Shown one piece after another: positions 1 to 12,479 of a stretch of DNA of 64,000 bases (the first letter of the stretch is position 1; every line of letters begins with the position of its first letter). The position numbers and the translations under genes are program-made. The notes under the pieces are model-generated. The model worked only from the letters and a program-made list of their open reading frames with translations. It did not search any database and was not told the origin of the DNA. The stretch is from Periplaneta americana (lineage: Eukaryota; Arthropoda; Insecta; Blattodea; Blattidae): assembly GCF_040183065.1 (NCBI RefSeq), contig NC_091127.1:20498891-20562890 (forward strand), read 5' to 3'.

Positions 1-1930
1 TGATAATATGGCAATTTCAAATGATCGCCAAGTTGGACAAATTTTCGATATACTAAATACGTCATTCAAAGTCTGTGACATTCCAGAACACCTGAATATT
101 GATGAAACAATTGTCCCGTATTATGGCAGACATGGAACCAAACAGTTCATTTGAGCGAAACCAATACGGTTCGGTTTCCAGTTCTGGTCTCTTTGTACTG
201 CAGATGACTATATGCTGCATACGGAGCATGTGACAATAGTACGAACCTACGAACTTGGGGTTTGATGTTGTTTTTGGACTTCTAAAGAAGAGTGATATCC
301 AAAAGAGCAGTCATGTATTTTTGATAAATATTTCACGTCCATTGATCTTATGCATGACCTAGCTGGTGAGGACATTGGAGCAACAGGAACAATTCGGAAC
401 AGGGTGCATAAGGCTCCTCCACAAATAAATTTAAAATTCCAAAGAAAGAGAGAGGAGCTATGGAGACTGTTGTTGCAGATGATGTAATTTTAGTGCGATG
501 GAATGACAATAGTGTAAATCTGCTTGACAGGGAGCTTCACCTGAAAGACTAGATTTGCATAATATATACATTACTGTGTACGTTAACAGAAAACCACAAT
601 TCCAAGTCACACAGAGAATGTGTGCACTCGTTGTGGCGTTTCGTCAGCCCACGCGAGTTGTGTGGATATAAAGGAAAAAGTTGAGACGGTGTTGGGTGGA
701 GTTCCCGGGTAGCTCAGTGGTAGAGCGCTGTGTACGTTCAACCAGAGGTCCCGGGATCGATACCCGGCCCCGGAACAATTTTTCCCTTGAAATTGTTCAA
801 ATCTGCTTTACAGGGAGCTTCACCTGAAAGACTAGATTTGCATAATATATACGTTACTATGTACGTTAACAGAAAACCACAATTCCAAGTCACACAGAGA
901 ATGTGTGCACTCGTTGTGGGTCTCTGGCATTTCGTCAGCCCATGAGAGTTGTGTGGATATAAAGGGAAAAGTTGAGATGGTGTCGGGTGGAGTTCCCGGG
1001 TAGCTCAGTGGTACAGCGCTGTGTACGTTCAACCAGAGGTCCCGGGATCGATACCCGGCCCCGGAACAATTTTTCCCTTGAAATTATTCAAATCTGCTTT
1101 ACAGGGAGCTTCACCTGAAAGACTAGATTTGCATAATATATACGTTACTATGTACGTTAACAAAAAACCACAATTCCAAGTCACACAGAGAATGTGTGCA
1201 CTCGTTGTGGGTCTCTGGCGTTTCGTTAGCCCAAGCGAGTTGTGTGGATACAAAGGGAAAAGTTGAGACGGTGTCGGGTGGAGTTCCCGGGTAGCTCAGT
1301 GGTAAAGCGCTGTGTACGTTCAACCAGAGGTCCCGGGATCGATACCCGGCCCCGGAACAATTTTTCCCTTGAAATTATTCATGACAATAGTGTAGTTACA
1401 GTCACCAGCAATGTTGGTAAAACAACTTGGATTTGAAAAGCTAACATTGGAGTTCCAAGACATAGAGGACGATTCAAATAAGCCAATAACATTCAGCTGC
1501 ACTGTATAATAGATATATGGGTGATGTGCATTCCAATGATCAATATGTAGCAACCTACAGAAATGGTGGAGGACCCTGTTTGCATGGGGTCTAAATGCGT
1601 GGAGGCTTTATCGCACCCTGGGACATCACTACTAACTTTCTAACAGCAATGCAATCCGCAACTCCTAGTCCAGTACTGGAAACCTAGAAATTCTCCTTGC
1701 TCAGCACTTCAAATTCGAGAAGTAGGCCTACCTCATGATAATGTTCGTTTCGACAGGATTGATCACTGGATTATCTGTAGTGAACATTCTATTGCATGAT
1801 GCAAGCAGTGTGGACGTCGTACAACATTCGTATGTTAAAAATGTAGCGTACCACTGCATCCAGAATGCCAGAAAATCTATCACACTGGAAATTCAGCAGC
1901 ACATTGTAAAATGCATTGTTTTTTAAATAT
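1..1930 (+). mobile_element. Decayed piggyBac-like DNA transposon, 5' end outside the window
   Basis: Broken plus-strand reading frames read like a piggyBac transposase. Near 100-150 they give a piece like NIDETIVPYYGRHGTKQF, near 320-470 FDKYFTS and GATGTIRNR, and near 1740-1900 a Cys/His-rich C-terminal piece (CKQCGRR). The frame carries stops and shifts, so the copy is dead. It is split at 516 by an 865 bp insertion; the flanking 14 bp ATGACAATAGTGTA occurs at 503-516 and again at 1381-1394. I see no terminal inverted repeat; the left end is outside the window and the right end is not clear. Confidence 0.75.
516..1380 (+). repeat. Trimer of a 283-291 bp tRNA-related repeat (SINE-like)
   Basis: Three head-to-tail units (516-798, 799-1089, 1090-1380) interrupt the piggyBac copy, with a 14 bp target duplication outside. 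Each unit holds a tRNA-like stretch (701-776, 992-1067, 1283-1358) with an A-box-like TAGCTCAGTGG, a T arm CCGGG-ATCGATA-CCCGG and acceptor ends GTTCC/GGAAC. The anticodon arm pairs poorly, so these are not functional tRNA genes. The tRNA-like part sits near the 3' end of each unit, followed by AATTTTTCCCTT, instead of at the 5' end as in ordinary SINEs. The second and third units are nearly identical, so the tandem state looks recent. Confidence 0.8.
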
Positions 1931-3197
1931 ATTTTTCCTATGTAAACAATTATTTCACCATCTGTAGCCTTTGTGCGATGTATAAATTATGTGAAAGAAG
2001 TGAAAAGTTCATAACATGTATGATTTGCAAACATATTTCGAGGTTTTGAATATGATAACTTAATAAGTATATTTTTGATGTCTTTATTTCCCAGTGGAAG
2101 GATGTCCTGCCACTTCAATAATAGGCCTATAAAGCCTAATAATGTCCGGATTTTCTGGAAAAATATTCAGATGTTCATTTCATATCATTGTAATGGTAGA
2201 ATATGAATATGTTCTAAAAACCACAAAAAATGTTCTGGGCATTAATGGGTTAATATCTTAGCCTTGCAATCTACTTTTGAAAGGGCTGAAGTGTTAAAAA
2301 AATTCATCAGCAAGCATGGCCATTCTAAGGAGGAAAAGAGAATTTTGGAAAATAGGTTTGCACACTTGGGTAATTCAATAAATAAGTCGCAAAACAGGAT
2401 AAGTATAAGGGTCGCCCAAGCGTCGCTGTTCCAAGAAGTGGAGCTTTATGTTTTTTCTGGTAGTTAGCATTGTATGTTAGGAAACAGTTGACATTATGTG
2501 AAGCGGTAGTGCTCTGTTTTCATTTGCAAAAGGACATTGTATTGTGCACAGTCGTAACATCGATTCATCGAAACAAGCTCAATGAGCAATTCAATTTCTG
2601 ACACCAGAAGATATTAGTGAAGTCAAAATTTATCGCCATATAATTCCTTTTTATTTTAGTAGGTTATTTTACGACGCATTATCAACATCTGAGGTTATTT
2701 AGCATCTGAATGATAACATGATAACAGCGAATAGGGATTATAAAGAATGGACACTGAGCGAATTTTCCTGTGTTTTGTTTCTCTGTGCACGAGCGTTTAG
2801 TTCTACTTTCAAGCGCTAGAGGTTAGTGTAATCGAGCATAGGCTAAGATAATAATTGAGAATAGAGTTGAGACACGGGATCCAAACATCGCCTACTTTCT
2901 TGCATAATCCAGTAACGCTTTGCTTCAAACAAATTCAAGTTAACAGCTTTTCCTTATTTCTCAGTGACAAACTAGTTGTAATAATAATTTTTCATATTTC
3001 AGAAATAATAAATTATATTATAAAATAATATAATACATTATAAAATTCGTTTAATATTTGTGTATAATATAATATAGATATATGGTTTTACTTCTCATAA
3101 GAGTTTTGTTTTTCCATTTTCAGCGCTATCAGATCATTACATATTTTAATTGTTGATGAGGTCAACGTCTCAACTCTCATTATAAAGGAACTCTAGA
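1931..3197. other. AT-rich intergenic stretch with a SINE 3' fragment
   Basis: No gene recognised. 2648-2735 matches the 3' part (minus orientation) of the dispersed SINE seen whole at 35200-35452. A short open frame at 2264-2467 resembles nothing I know. Confidence 0.5.
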
Positions 3198-3205
3198 GTC
3201 TAGAC

Positions 3206-3990
3206 CAGTGATCGCCAAAAGCTGTGTCGCGACACAAGCCCCTGCCTCCACTCAAGCGTAACCATGGCATCATATCCCCACCCTCTGTTTACAGCCTTCA
3301 ATTCGATATAAGTAAAGACATTTATCAGCAGCGAACGTACGCATGTAATGTTACAAGTGTGTAGGATAATATGTTTCGATGTCTTTTCGAAAACAGATAA
3401 TAAGCAAAAACTTAATTTTAAAGAGTATTTACTTTGTGCAGATGGCAAAAATAGGAGATACTTAATTTGCTGTAAAATTTTAAATGGCGTATAAAAGACC
3501 AATGTACGTTGTCATTATTCTTCTTGTCATGAAGACAACCACGCCCTTACTTGTAACTTGAATTAATAAACGAACAATAAAATGTATCGGCTTCTATGTC
3601 TTAATCGGAGTAAAATACTTCGACTTTTTTTTTAAGTATGTAGTGTAATTTACAACTTCGTGACCATTGTAGTACGTTTTTCTAATTTCAAATATCTGCT
3701 GATGTAAAGTACACGTTCTTTTTATGGTAAATAAGAAAAAAATTTATTTTAGTTTATTAATAACACAAAAATAATGAATAGGAGGATAAAAAATTAACGT
3801 GGAAAAAAGAGTGTATAGTTAATAAGTAGAAGAATAATATATCGCTTTTGTTTTTTGGTCACAGTCCGTCTCTGCACTGTTATTCACTGCATTACCTGAG
3901 GAGATACCCACTCCACTCCTCTCCCTGCGATAGTGGTGTGCGGGTTGCATTTCTATTACGTAACAATTTTGTGGTGTTTGGTAACCACTG
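3206..3990. mobile_element. hAT-type non-autonomous element (MITE)
   Basis: The ends are CAGTGATCGCCAAA and, inverted, TTTGGTAACCACTG, imperfect terminal inverted repeats of hAT type. They are flanked by a perfect 8 bp duplication GTCTAGAC at 3198-3205 and 3991-3998, the length hAT transposases make. The 785 bp interior has no transposase frame, so it would depend on an enzyme supplied in trans. Confidence 0.85.
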
Positions 3991-4231
3991 GTCTAGACAT
4001 TACAGTTAATGACGGATTTATTATTTTATGGATCCAATTTATTTTATTTGAGTACATAATGTACCTAGATGTATCAATTATATGTGTTATATTTCCGCTG
4101 TGTCGACTGCTAGCTGGTGTGATGTCAGTGCCAATTCTAGGGAGAAAGCAGAATCTCACGCTCTAGCTGGCTTGAAGGTCATTGAAATCGGTCCGGCTAC
4201 ATCAAAGGTACCGACGCGAAGTGTCCATTCT

Positions 4232-4410
4232 TCATAATCCATATTCACTGATGATAATGTCGGTGAAATGAGTCCGGGGGTCCAGTAACGAAAGTTACCC
4301 AGCATTTGCTCACATGGGGTTGAGGGAAAAGCCAAGAAAAAAACCTCAATCAGGTAACTTGCCCCGACTGGGAATCGAACCCGGCCCATCTGGTTTTGCA
4401 GCCAGACGCG
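4232..4410 (-). repeat. tRNA-derived SINE, truncated
   Basis: Minus-orientation copy of the SINE family at 35200-35452: B-box-like GGTTCGATTCCCAGTCGG region near 4365-4385, then the family body with CTCAACCC and GCTGGGTAACTTTC. The tRNA-like head is cut short at the right. No convincing target duplication was found. Confidence 0.8.
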
Positions 4411-4439
4411 AATGAAGAATGTATATGGTAATGAGTGTC

Positions 4440-4835
4440 TGTCACACTGTACAGTGTTTAGATGGTGTCGTGCATTTATGAAGGACATGTGAACACTAAG
4501 GACGTGCCTAGACTTGGTCAAACACACTTAACCATCACCATGGAATCGACTGCAGCCGTAAACAACTGTGTGAGGGAGAATCATCGAATCACCACCAGAC
4601 AAAGTGTGGAAACACTGTCCTTGAGCAAAGGAACTGTTCACACCACTCTCCAACGGTTGGAATACCACAAGGTTTGCACGCAATGGATCCCCAAGCATCT
4701 TTCTGAGGAGCAGAAGGCTCGGCAAATGAGTGCTTGCTTGGAGCATCTGCTGCGTTATCAAGCAGAAGGGGGACAGTTTCTTTTCAAGATTGTGACCGCA
4801 GATGAAACGTGGGATTTTCCATATATATACTGCAT
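4440..4835 (+). pseudogene. Mariner-like transposase fragment
   Basis: An open frame reads as the N-terminal half of a mariner transposase: a second helix-turn-helix with VETLSLSKGTVHTTLQ, a linker-like CTQWIPKHLSEEQKARQ, then TADETWDF, which carries the first catalytic aspartate of the TGDE(S/T)W motif. It stops just after this motif, so the catalytic core is missing. It belongs to a different, much older copy than the mariner at 47905-49236. Confidence 0.75.
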
Positions 4836-4904
4836 TTAATTTCCTCTCTAGTATTATTTGATAATTGTTAATGTTACTCTAAGATATTTCAATTTTCCCA
4901 CATT

Positions 4905-5205
4905 TTCAAAGGATACATTTCCATATATTTCCATTTCGTACTATGTTCTGGTCAAGAGACATAATCATATACTTTGTCTTTTCAGGATTTACCTCCAAAC
5001 CTCTCTGATTACTTGCTTCAAGTAAAATTACCGTCTTTTTCCTAATATTTTCTGGATTTTGCCCTAATATATTCACGTCATCCACATAAACAAGCAGCTG
5101 ATGTAACCCATTCAATTCCACAACCTCTCTATTTTCCTAGACTTTCCTATTGGCATATTCTAGAGAAAAGTTAAAAAGTTGAGGTGATAGTACACCTCCT
5201 TTATT
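4905..5205 (-). mobile_element. RTE-type LINE fragment (reverse transcriptase palm)
   Basis: Reading leftwards from about 5121 the frame gives [21 protein letters not shown] and [11 protein letters not shown], the same protein stretch as the better copy at 23231-24226. The catalytic YADD has become YVDD here. Both ends are truncated. Confidence 0.8.
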
Positions 5206-5482
5206 TGTTATATTCTAGTAAAACACGTACTGTTTCTTTTTGCTCTGCCAAATCATATATTGTGGTGCTCGGCCATCAGATACCTGCACTATTTGTGTAA
5301 ATTCTGACTAACCACTTCTAACATCACGGAATGGATTTAAGCAAGTGTAGGTGACTCTGTTTGGAGAATTATTTAAAGTGGCATTTAAATTTTTGGTTTA
5401 ATTTTCTGTCCTGATTTTACATGATTTGAACACTTCTGGCACACATTGACCTTCTTGAACGACATTTTCCGAACATTGCATA

Positions 5483-6624
5483 TGAGCTATTCCATCTCAT
5501 ATCGACCGAAATATAGAGAAAATTGACCTTGCAATTTTTAAATACAATGAAACTTTTTTTGTACGTAGAGAACTGTGATAAATTGCTTTATGCAAAGTTT
5601 GAGGCATCAGAACTTCATAGTGTTTAAATAAAAAATATTTAAATTTATAGCATTTTCATAAAATTAGCAACGTTAAACTGTTGTGGCTCCGAAACCCTTT
5701 CACCCAATGATCAAAATCATGGTTTATTTTGATGCTGAGAAGTTAAAGTTTATAGTATTGACATGTAAACAGTTTTTCTTATTTTTTATGGAAATGGAGA
5801 AATTCAGATTTTTCTTCATTAAGACACCTTTGACCACGAAAAAGTATTTTTAAAATATATGGTTAGATTTCGCATTGAAAGTACAAATAAACACATATTT
5901 TTTACTGGTGCGACGTTGATAAGAAAGTATCGAAAATATCAAATAAAGAAAATAAATAGTACGTGAAGTAACCAGCTGACTGTGAGGCGGGAGCTAGCCG
6001 AGACAAGCAAGGCCAGGAGACAAACACGTGATGTTTCGTCTAGTAGCGCATAGCTGGGCTAGCTTTATCACAAGTTTTCATAAACACAGGAGTAAAATGA
6101 CGCCCAATGCTCGCTTATCTTCAGCTCTTGGACAGTGCGTGCGGTACTGTGCCGTTCAAGTCTAGGCGCGCGAAAATAATTTATTTAATACCCTTGAAAC
6201 TTATTGCCAAGCCACTAAGCAAACAATGCCGAAAGCCCTCTTAATAATGCAAGGTTTTTTTCTCAATATTTTTTTACATTTTTACAAATTGGCAAAAAGC
6301 CTAAAAGTAAGTAAAATCAGATTATCTGTCTCTGTATAAAATAAAAATAAGGATTACTTCTTAACATAACCTACCAAATGTCAGCTTCAAAATGAGCTCC
6401 CGTTCAATGTTCTGCAGTAAATGGTTCCAGAGTTCTGAGCGCTGAAAGAGACTTTTTTTATAAAATACGCTAAATTTGTCACGCAATAGTACGAAAACCG
6501 TTTGACTTTCGATAGTATATTTTTGAAAATACATTGTCCTCAGCACCTTGTATAAATAGGAAAAAAATTAGAGTATTAAAAAATGCGAGGTTTTTTACTG
6601 ATCGATTTCATATGGAATAGCCCG
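5483..6624. mobile_element. TA-flanked DNA element, copy 1
   Basis: Ends TGAGCTATTCCA and, inverted, TGGAATAGCCCG, with TA on both sides (5481-5482, 6625-6626). A second copy in opposite orientation lies at 31000-33306; without its own insertion the two differ by only a few bases in length (about 1142 and 1146 bp). No recognisable transposase. TA duplications suggest the Tc1/mariner superfamily, but the class is not proven. Confidence 0.7.
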
Positions 6625-7925
6625 TATACCTTCTTTTATTTGAGAACAATACATACAAGCAAGAACAAATTCTAGTCTATGAAAATTAGTTCTTGTACTT
6701 ATATGTGACGACAGTTCCTTGACGAAGGCAGTTCTTCCAGCACTGCTGCTCGTTCAGGAGCCTAGAGCACTTCCCGTTCCACCTGTTTTTGGAGAGTAGT
6801 TGAGCACTCCGTTGACACTCATCTTCTCTTAGAAGCCAGCTGATTTTCGGCATACCATCTCGAAGAGTAGGCTTTCCACGCACCTCAAATGGTCCTGTTA
6901 AAACATCATCTTCCAATTTTTGGACGTCTGTAAAGGAATGCACAAGCGAAGTGTCAAAGACGTATGTAGGCAAACTAAATTGTCTAAAATTTTGGGGCAT
7001 ATTAAATATTTTTATATCTTAAATTTACTATATAATAATCGAGTAAGCTTGTTTTATTTCCTTACCACTAAGCAGAATTTGGCTAATATCAAGGCTCAAG
7101 AAAACATATGACAAACACAAGACATTTTGGTTTATCCAGTTCCTATGGAAAGGCAGCTTTTTCTAGGGTTTGGCAGTGAATACGAATAAGAATAATTTAT
7201 TTTGTGATGATCATTTGATTGAAATGGATGTTTGTAGGTTATCTAAACTGCAATAGCTAGTGTTTATGTTTCTGATATAGTCGCTAATACAACCTGACAC
7301 ATGTAAAGATTTTCAGAAATTTTTCCATGGTCGAAGTTCTTAGTCGTAATGTGCAGAATCTTATCAGAAAATGTACACACATTGGATGTGGGTATTTCTT
7401 TACTGTTGCGTTACCACGTTAAGTTACAAATGTATTTACGTACTTGGCTTCTAGTCCAGTCATATGTATCATAAACAAAAGAAACATCGGCTAAACTGTT
7501 TTGCAGCTCTTTTCTCAGTCCTTCCGACACAACTTACTATTGTGTTCATGTAGGCATAATGCATTATTGTATTTGAATCATATTAAGTTCCTTCAATTAA
7601 ACATGGGTTAAATTAAGAGGTGATGAATTATTTATTTCCTTCCTTCCCCTATGAGATCGATTTTCACTAAAATGCAAAAATTCGCAACTTGATTTTTTTC
7701 AAATTTGTTTGTGTTAAAACCTCGTATCTCACAAAAAGGCGCCATAACTTATATATAATTCGTAAATAATATAAATTATACACATTAAACATTTCGTTTA
7801 ATAGTAGATATTAAACTATACTGGTGTTACAAATACTGAATCAAAGTTGTGCTTACTAGACAGTTTTTTCAGTTTCCTGAAAAATGTAGATTTTTTAGAT
7901 ACGAGGTTTTGCTATTTTAACGAAT
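6625..7925. other. No gene recognised
   Basis: AT-rich sequence with only short chance open frames on both strands. Near 7720-7735 and 7895-7910 there is an inverted pair around ACCTCGTATCT / AGATACGAGGT, which may mark the end of a decayed transposon next to the minisatellite. Confidence 0.4.
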
Positions 7926-7929
7926 ATAA

Positions 7930-10027
7930 GTCGACCATCAAACAAAAAGCAAACCAAACAACAAAAGGCGACCAAAAGACATGCTGACCAGCGAACATAA
8001 GCCGAAGAACCAACGAAGCCGACCAACCAACAAAAGGAGACCGAAAAAAATAAACTGATCAACAAAAGACGACCAAAAAACATAAGCCAACGAACCAAGA
8101 AAAAACTACCAAAAAACATAAGCCGACGAAACAACAAAAGGTGACCAAAAAACATAAGCTGACGAACCAATAAAAGGTGACCAAAAAACATAAGACGATA
8201 AAAAAACGTAAGCCAACGAACCTACAAAAGGCGACCAAAAAACATAAGCCGATCAAAAAACGTAAGCCGACGAACCTACACAAGGCGACCAAAAAACATA
8301 AGCCAACAAACAAAACAAAAGGCGACCAAAAACAAATAAGCCGACCAATAAACAAAAGTCAACCAAAAACATAAGCCGAACATCAAACAAAAGTCGACCA
8401 AAAAAAAAACATAAGCCAATCAACAAACAAAAGGCGACCAAAAAAACCATAAGCCAATCAACAAACAAAAGGCGACCAAAAACCATAAATAAGCCGAAAA
8501 TCAAACAAAAGTCGACCAAAAAAAAACATAAGCCAATCAACAAACAAAAGGCGACCAAAAAACATAAGCCGAACATCAAACAAAAGTCGACCAAAAAAAC
8601 ATAAGCCAATCAACAAACAAAAGGCGACCAAAAAACATCAAACAAAAGTCGACCAAAAAAAACATAAGCCAATCAACAAATAAAAGGCGACCAAAAAACA
8701 TAAGCCGAACATCAAACAAAAGTCGACCAAAAAAAACATAAGCCAATCAACAAACAAAAAGCGACCAAAAAACATAAGCCGAACATCAAACAAAAGTCGA
8801 CCAAAAAAAACATAAGCTAATCAACAAACAAAAGGCGACCAAAAAACATAAGCCGAACATCAAACAAAAGTCGACCAAAAAAAACATAAGCCAATCAACA
8901 AACAAAAGGCGACCAAAAAAAAACATAAGCCGATCAACAAACAAAAGTCGACCAAAAAAAACATAAGCTAATCAACAAACAAAAGGCGACCAAAAAAAAA
9001 CAAGCCGATCAACAAACAAAAGGCGACCAAAAAAACATAAGCCAATCAACAAACAAAAGGCGACCAAAAAAAAACATAAGCCGATCAACAAACAAAAGTC
9101 GACCAAAAAAAACATAAGCCAGTCAACAAACAAAAGGCGACCAAAAAAAAACATAAGCCTATCACAAACAAAAGGCGACCAAAAAAAAACATAAGCCGAT
9201 CAACAAACAAAAGGCGACCAAAAAAACATAAGCCAATCAACAAACAAAAGGCGACCAAAAAAAAAACATAAGCCGATCAACAAACAAAAGGCGACCAAAA
9301 AAACATAAGCCAATCAACAAACAAAAGACGACCAAAAAAAAAAACATAAGCTGATCAACAAACAAAAGTCGACCAAAAAAAACATAAGCCAATCAACAAA
9401 CAAAAGGCGACCAAAAAACATAAGCCGATCAATAAACAAAAGGTGACCAAAAAAAAACATAAGCCGATCAACAAACAAAAGGCGACCAAAAAGAAAAAAC
9501 ATAAGCCGATCAACAAACAAAAGGCGACCAAAAAGAAAAAATAAGCCGATCAACAAACAAAAGTCGACCAAAAAAAACATAAGCCGATCAACAAACAAAA
9601 GGCGACCAAAAAGAAAAAATAAGCCAATCAACAAACAAAAGTCGACCAAAAAAAAACATAAGCCGATCAACAAACAAAAGGCGACCAAAAAGAAAAAATA
9701 AGCCAAACATCAAACAAAAGCCAACCAACCAACAAAAGGCGACGAAAAGATATAAGCCGACCAACAAACATAAGCTGAAGAACCAACAAAGCTGACCAAG
9801 CAATAAAAGGCGACCAAAAAGATAAGTTGACCAAGAAACAAAAGGTACCTAACCAAAAAACATAAGCCGACGAACCAACAAAAGACGACTAAAAAACATA
9901 AGCTCACCAACCAACAAAAAGCGACCAAAACACATAGGCCAACAAACAAAGGGTGACCAAAAATCATAAGCCGACCAACAAACAAAACATGACCAAAAAC
10001 GATAAGCCTACAAACCAACAAAAGCCA
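7930..10027. repeat. Minisatellite of about 37 bp units, about 2.1 kb
   Basis: A tandem array of roughly fifty units built from GACCAAAAAACATAAGCC and GATCAACAAACAAAAGGC. Unit length varies from about 34 to 41 bp, mainly through the A run. Units are most uniform between about 8380 and 9700 and decay at both ends, as expected from unequal exchange. The plus strand is almost free of T, giving a strong purine/pyrimidine strand bias. Antisense frames stay open through the array as hydrophobic LLFVDRLMFF-like repeats, a by-product of the repeat. Confidence 0.95.
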
Positions 10028-11696
10028 ATCATATAATTCTGGTGAGATACAGACTTATGCACTGTGATGCAGCATTCTGCCAGTTCCAGCCACAGCTGTG
10101 GGTCCACTTGATGCTCATGCACAGAGTTGGTCAGGTGCTTGTATGTTCCACCAACATGCAGCAATCTCGCATCCAGGTTGTACATCAGTTCTGTTGAACC
10201 AAAGAATGTAGAAAAGGAGACCTGCAAAATGAATAAAATACAGTTTCGATTCTTTTTCAAATTTTAACTGTCAATCTGATGCCTTGAACACCAATAAGCA
10301 ACATACAGTAACACTTCTGTTATAAGTTTTGCATTTATACTTTTTCTCATACGTTTTTCCTTAACTTTCAGAAAAATTCCTACACTTTTCATGTCGCTTT
10401 ATTTGGGTTACACGTTTTCACACTCATACAATCGTAGTTTAAACCCCAAGAGATACGAAACGTGATTTATACGTACTAAAACAATTTTGATCGAAATTAG
10501 ATTTGCCGCGAAAATGCCAGAACATGAACACACATGTTCATTGTTAAGATGCAACCCACTTTGAAATTCGAAGCTGCCCACACTCGCCGCAACAATTTCA
10601 TCTCCTTTAATTACGCTGTAACTACTTTAGGAACAGTGAAACATTTTGTAACACACCATGATGTAATTAATTGAACAAATTATGCAACAGTTATCACGAT
10701 TTGAGAGCTCTATTTATTCCTTAGGAGCAGACAGTCCGAAATAACTGACTTTTTGTAAAATAACCAAATGTTATTAAATAAAGTTCACATTGAAAGAACA
10801 AGCTTTGTAAATTGTCGTAAAACTTTATGGATTGGAGTTTGAAATGTAATAATATATCAGCCAGTTTAGGCTCTAAGTAGCTAGGATTTGCTACAAATAA
10901 TCTTACATTCTCCAAGAATATGTGTTAGAAATTTGAGTACTGTATTATAGACTCAAAGATGACTTAACGGTCAACCTTCATTTACCTCTTGCCACTTTCA
11001 ACGGACTCCTAACGAATATTCATACGTTTATCACTGGGATTGTGGCGCTGAAAATCAATTTTGAATACTTTAATCACAGCCACGACACGTTTCAATTTCT
11101 ATTGTACAATATATATATATGCAATTATCACTACGATGACACAATAATTCTTGCAGATAAACAAGATATGGAACAACTGGATAATACGCACGGCAGACCA
11201 ATATCGATAGTCGACTCTACTCGCTGGCCACTAGTCACCGGGCCGTACCGAGCCGTATCAAACAAAATATAATCGAAATGGTGGTAGTCAAATTCGCGAC
11301 TATATTCTTAAATAATTCACTCCATTAGTCAAGTTCAAGGTTTTATGTAGTACAACGGCGGTTTTTTGAATGCATTAAATGAAAATGAAGATGTAATAAG
11401 ATAATAAACTAGGTTATCACAAGGAAATTAACAGGAAAAAAGATGTGTTTCACGGAATACAATTAAAATGATGGAAAGTAAATTTCCGGTTAATGTTCGC
11501 CAAAGCGTAAAGTACGTAATTATGACGGCGTTGCTGTTTTATTACTGGCCTATAGAAAAATACCTAGCCTTTTACGAAAAAAAAAATTTAAGGACCATGA
11601 AATTATTCACCGCTTTCATTATAGGCCTATTATTTTTTAACAATATTACGAATCAAAAACTGTCATATTATATAATTTTAACTACTACATGGACGA
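10028..11696. other. No gene recognised
   Basis: AT-rich sequence. Nothing beyond chance open frames was recognised on either strand. Confidence 0.4.
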
Positions 11697-12020
11697 ACCA
11701 AATCAAGCTAACCTAACCAAAGCTAACCTAACCTAACCAAAGCTAAGCTAACCTAACCTAACCTAACCTAACCAAAGCTAAGCTAACCTAACCAAAACTA
11801 ATCTAACCTAACCAAAGCTAATTTAACCTAACCTAACCTAAGCTAAGCTAACCTAACCAAAGCTAACCTAACCTAACCTAACCAAAGCTAAGCTAAGCTA
11901 ACCTAACCAAAACTAATCTAAACTAACCAAAGCTAATCTAAGCTAACCTAACCTAACCTAACCTAAGCTAAGCTAATCTAAGCTAAGCTAAGCTAACCTA
12001 ACATAACATAACATAACCTT
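11697..12020. repeat. Degenerate telomere-like (CCTAA)n tract
   Basis: About 320 bp of five-base steps, chiefly CCTAA with variants such as CAAAG, CTAAG and CTAAT. The reverse complement of CCTAA is TTAGG, the telomere repeat of most insect orders. The array is interrupted often and lies inside ordinary sequence, so it is an interstitial or chance-expanded tract, not a chromosome end. Confidence 0.8.
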
Positions 12021-12478
12021 CGTAAATGCAAGGCCTCTAACCGGAGCAAGAAGGGATCTCAATCATTTAATCTGCAAGTACACGCAAAAATAAATTCAAG
12101 TAAGGATCACGCTCCCACTGCATGAGAGGTCCGCGCATGCGCTACAGCAAAACTGTTTCTGTCCCGAGCCTCTCATCTAAGGCACTCGTCATAATTTACT
12201 CGCAATATTTACGCAAATACACATTGTCGCTAACAGTGGTGCTATCTCTCAATAATGTTCAGAACGAAGGAGGTAGACAGAGAGAGAAAACATTTCTCCC
12301 GCCAACTACGCCACACACCAACGTCACGTTCTTATGTTGGTGACATTGTGTATTTACTTAAATTTGGTGCTAAACGTAACGGCACGGTTCAAAGTCACCG
12401 TGCTAATTCTCCAGTATAGCGCAAGATATGTCTTTCCCGCCATGACGATCCGCACACACTGTCACTTCACTGCCATTA
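12021..12478. other. No gene recognised
   Basis: Unassigned sequence, somewhat richer in GC than its surroundings. No repeat family recognised. Confidence 0.35.
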
Positions 12479-12479
12479 G

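Noticed and set aside
701-1358. Three tRNA genes
   Set aside because: The anticodon arm does not pair and each copy sits inside a dispersed tandem unit.
4156-4527. A 123-residue minus-strand protein
   Set aside because: It is the translation of the SINE body plus flank.
7895-10021. Long antisense frames rich in F, L and V across the tandem array
   Set aside because: They are open only because the repeat unit lacks stops in those frames; the peptides repeat with the unit, change frame with the A-run length and resemble no protein.
7930-10027. CRISPR-like array
   Set aside because: Units adjoin without unique spacers, vary in length and lie in a eukaryotic genome.
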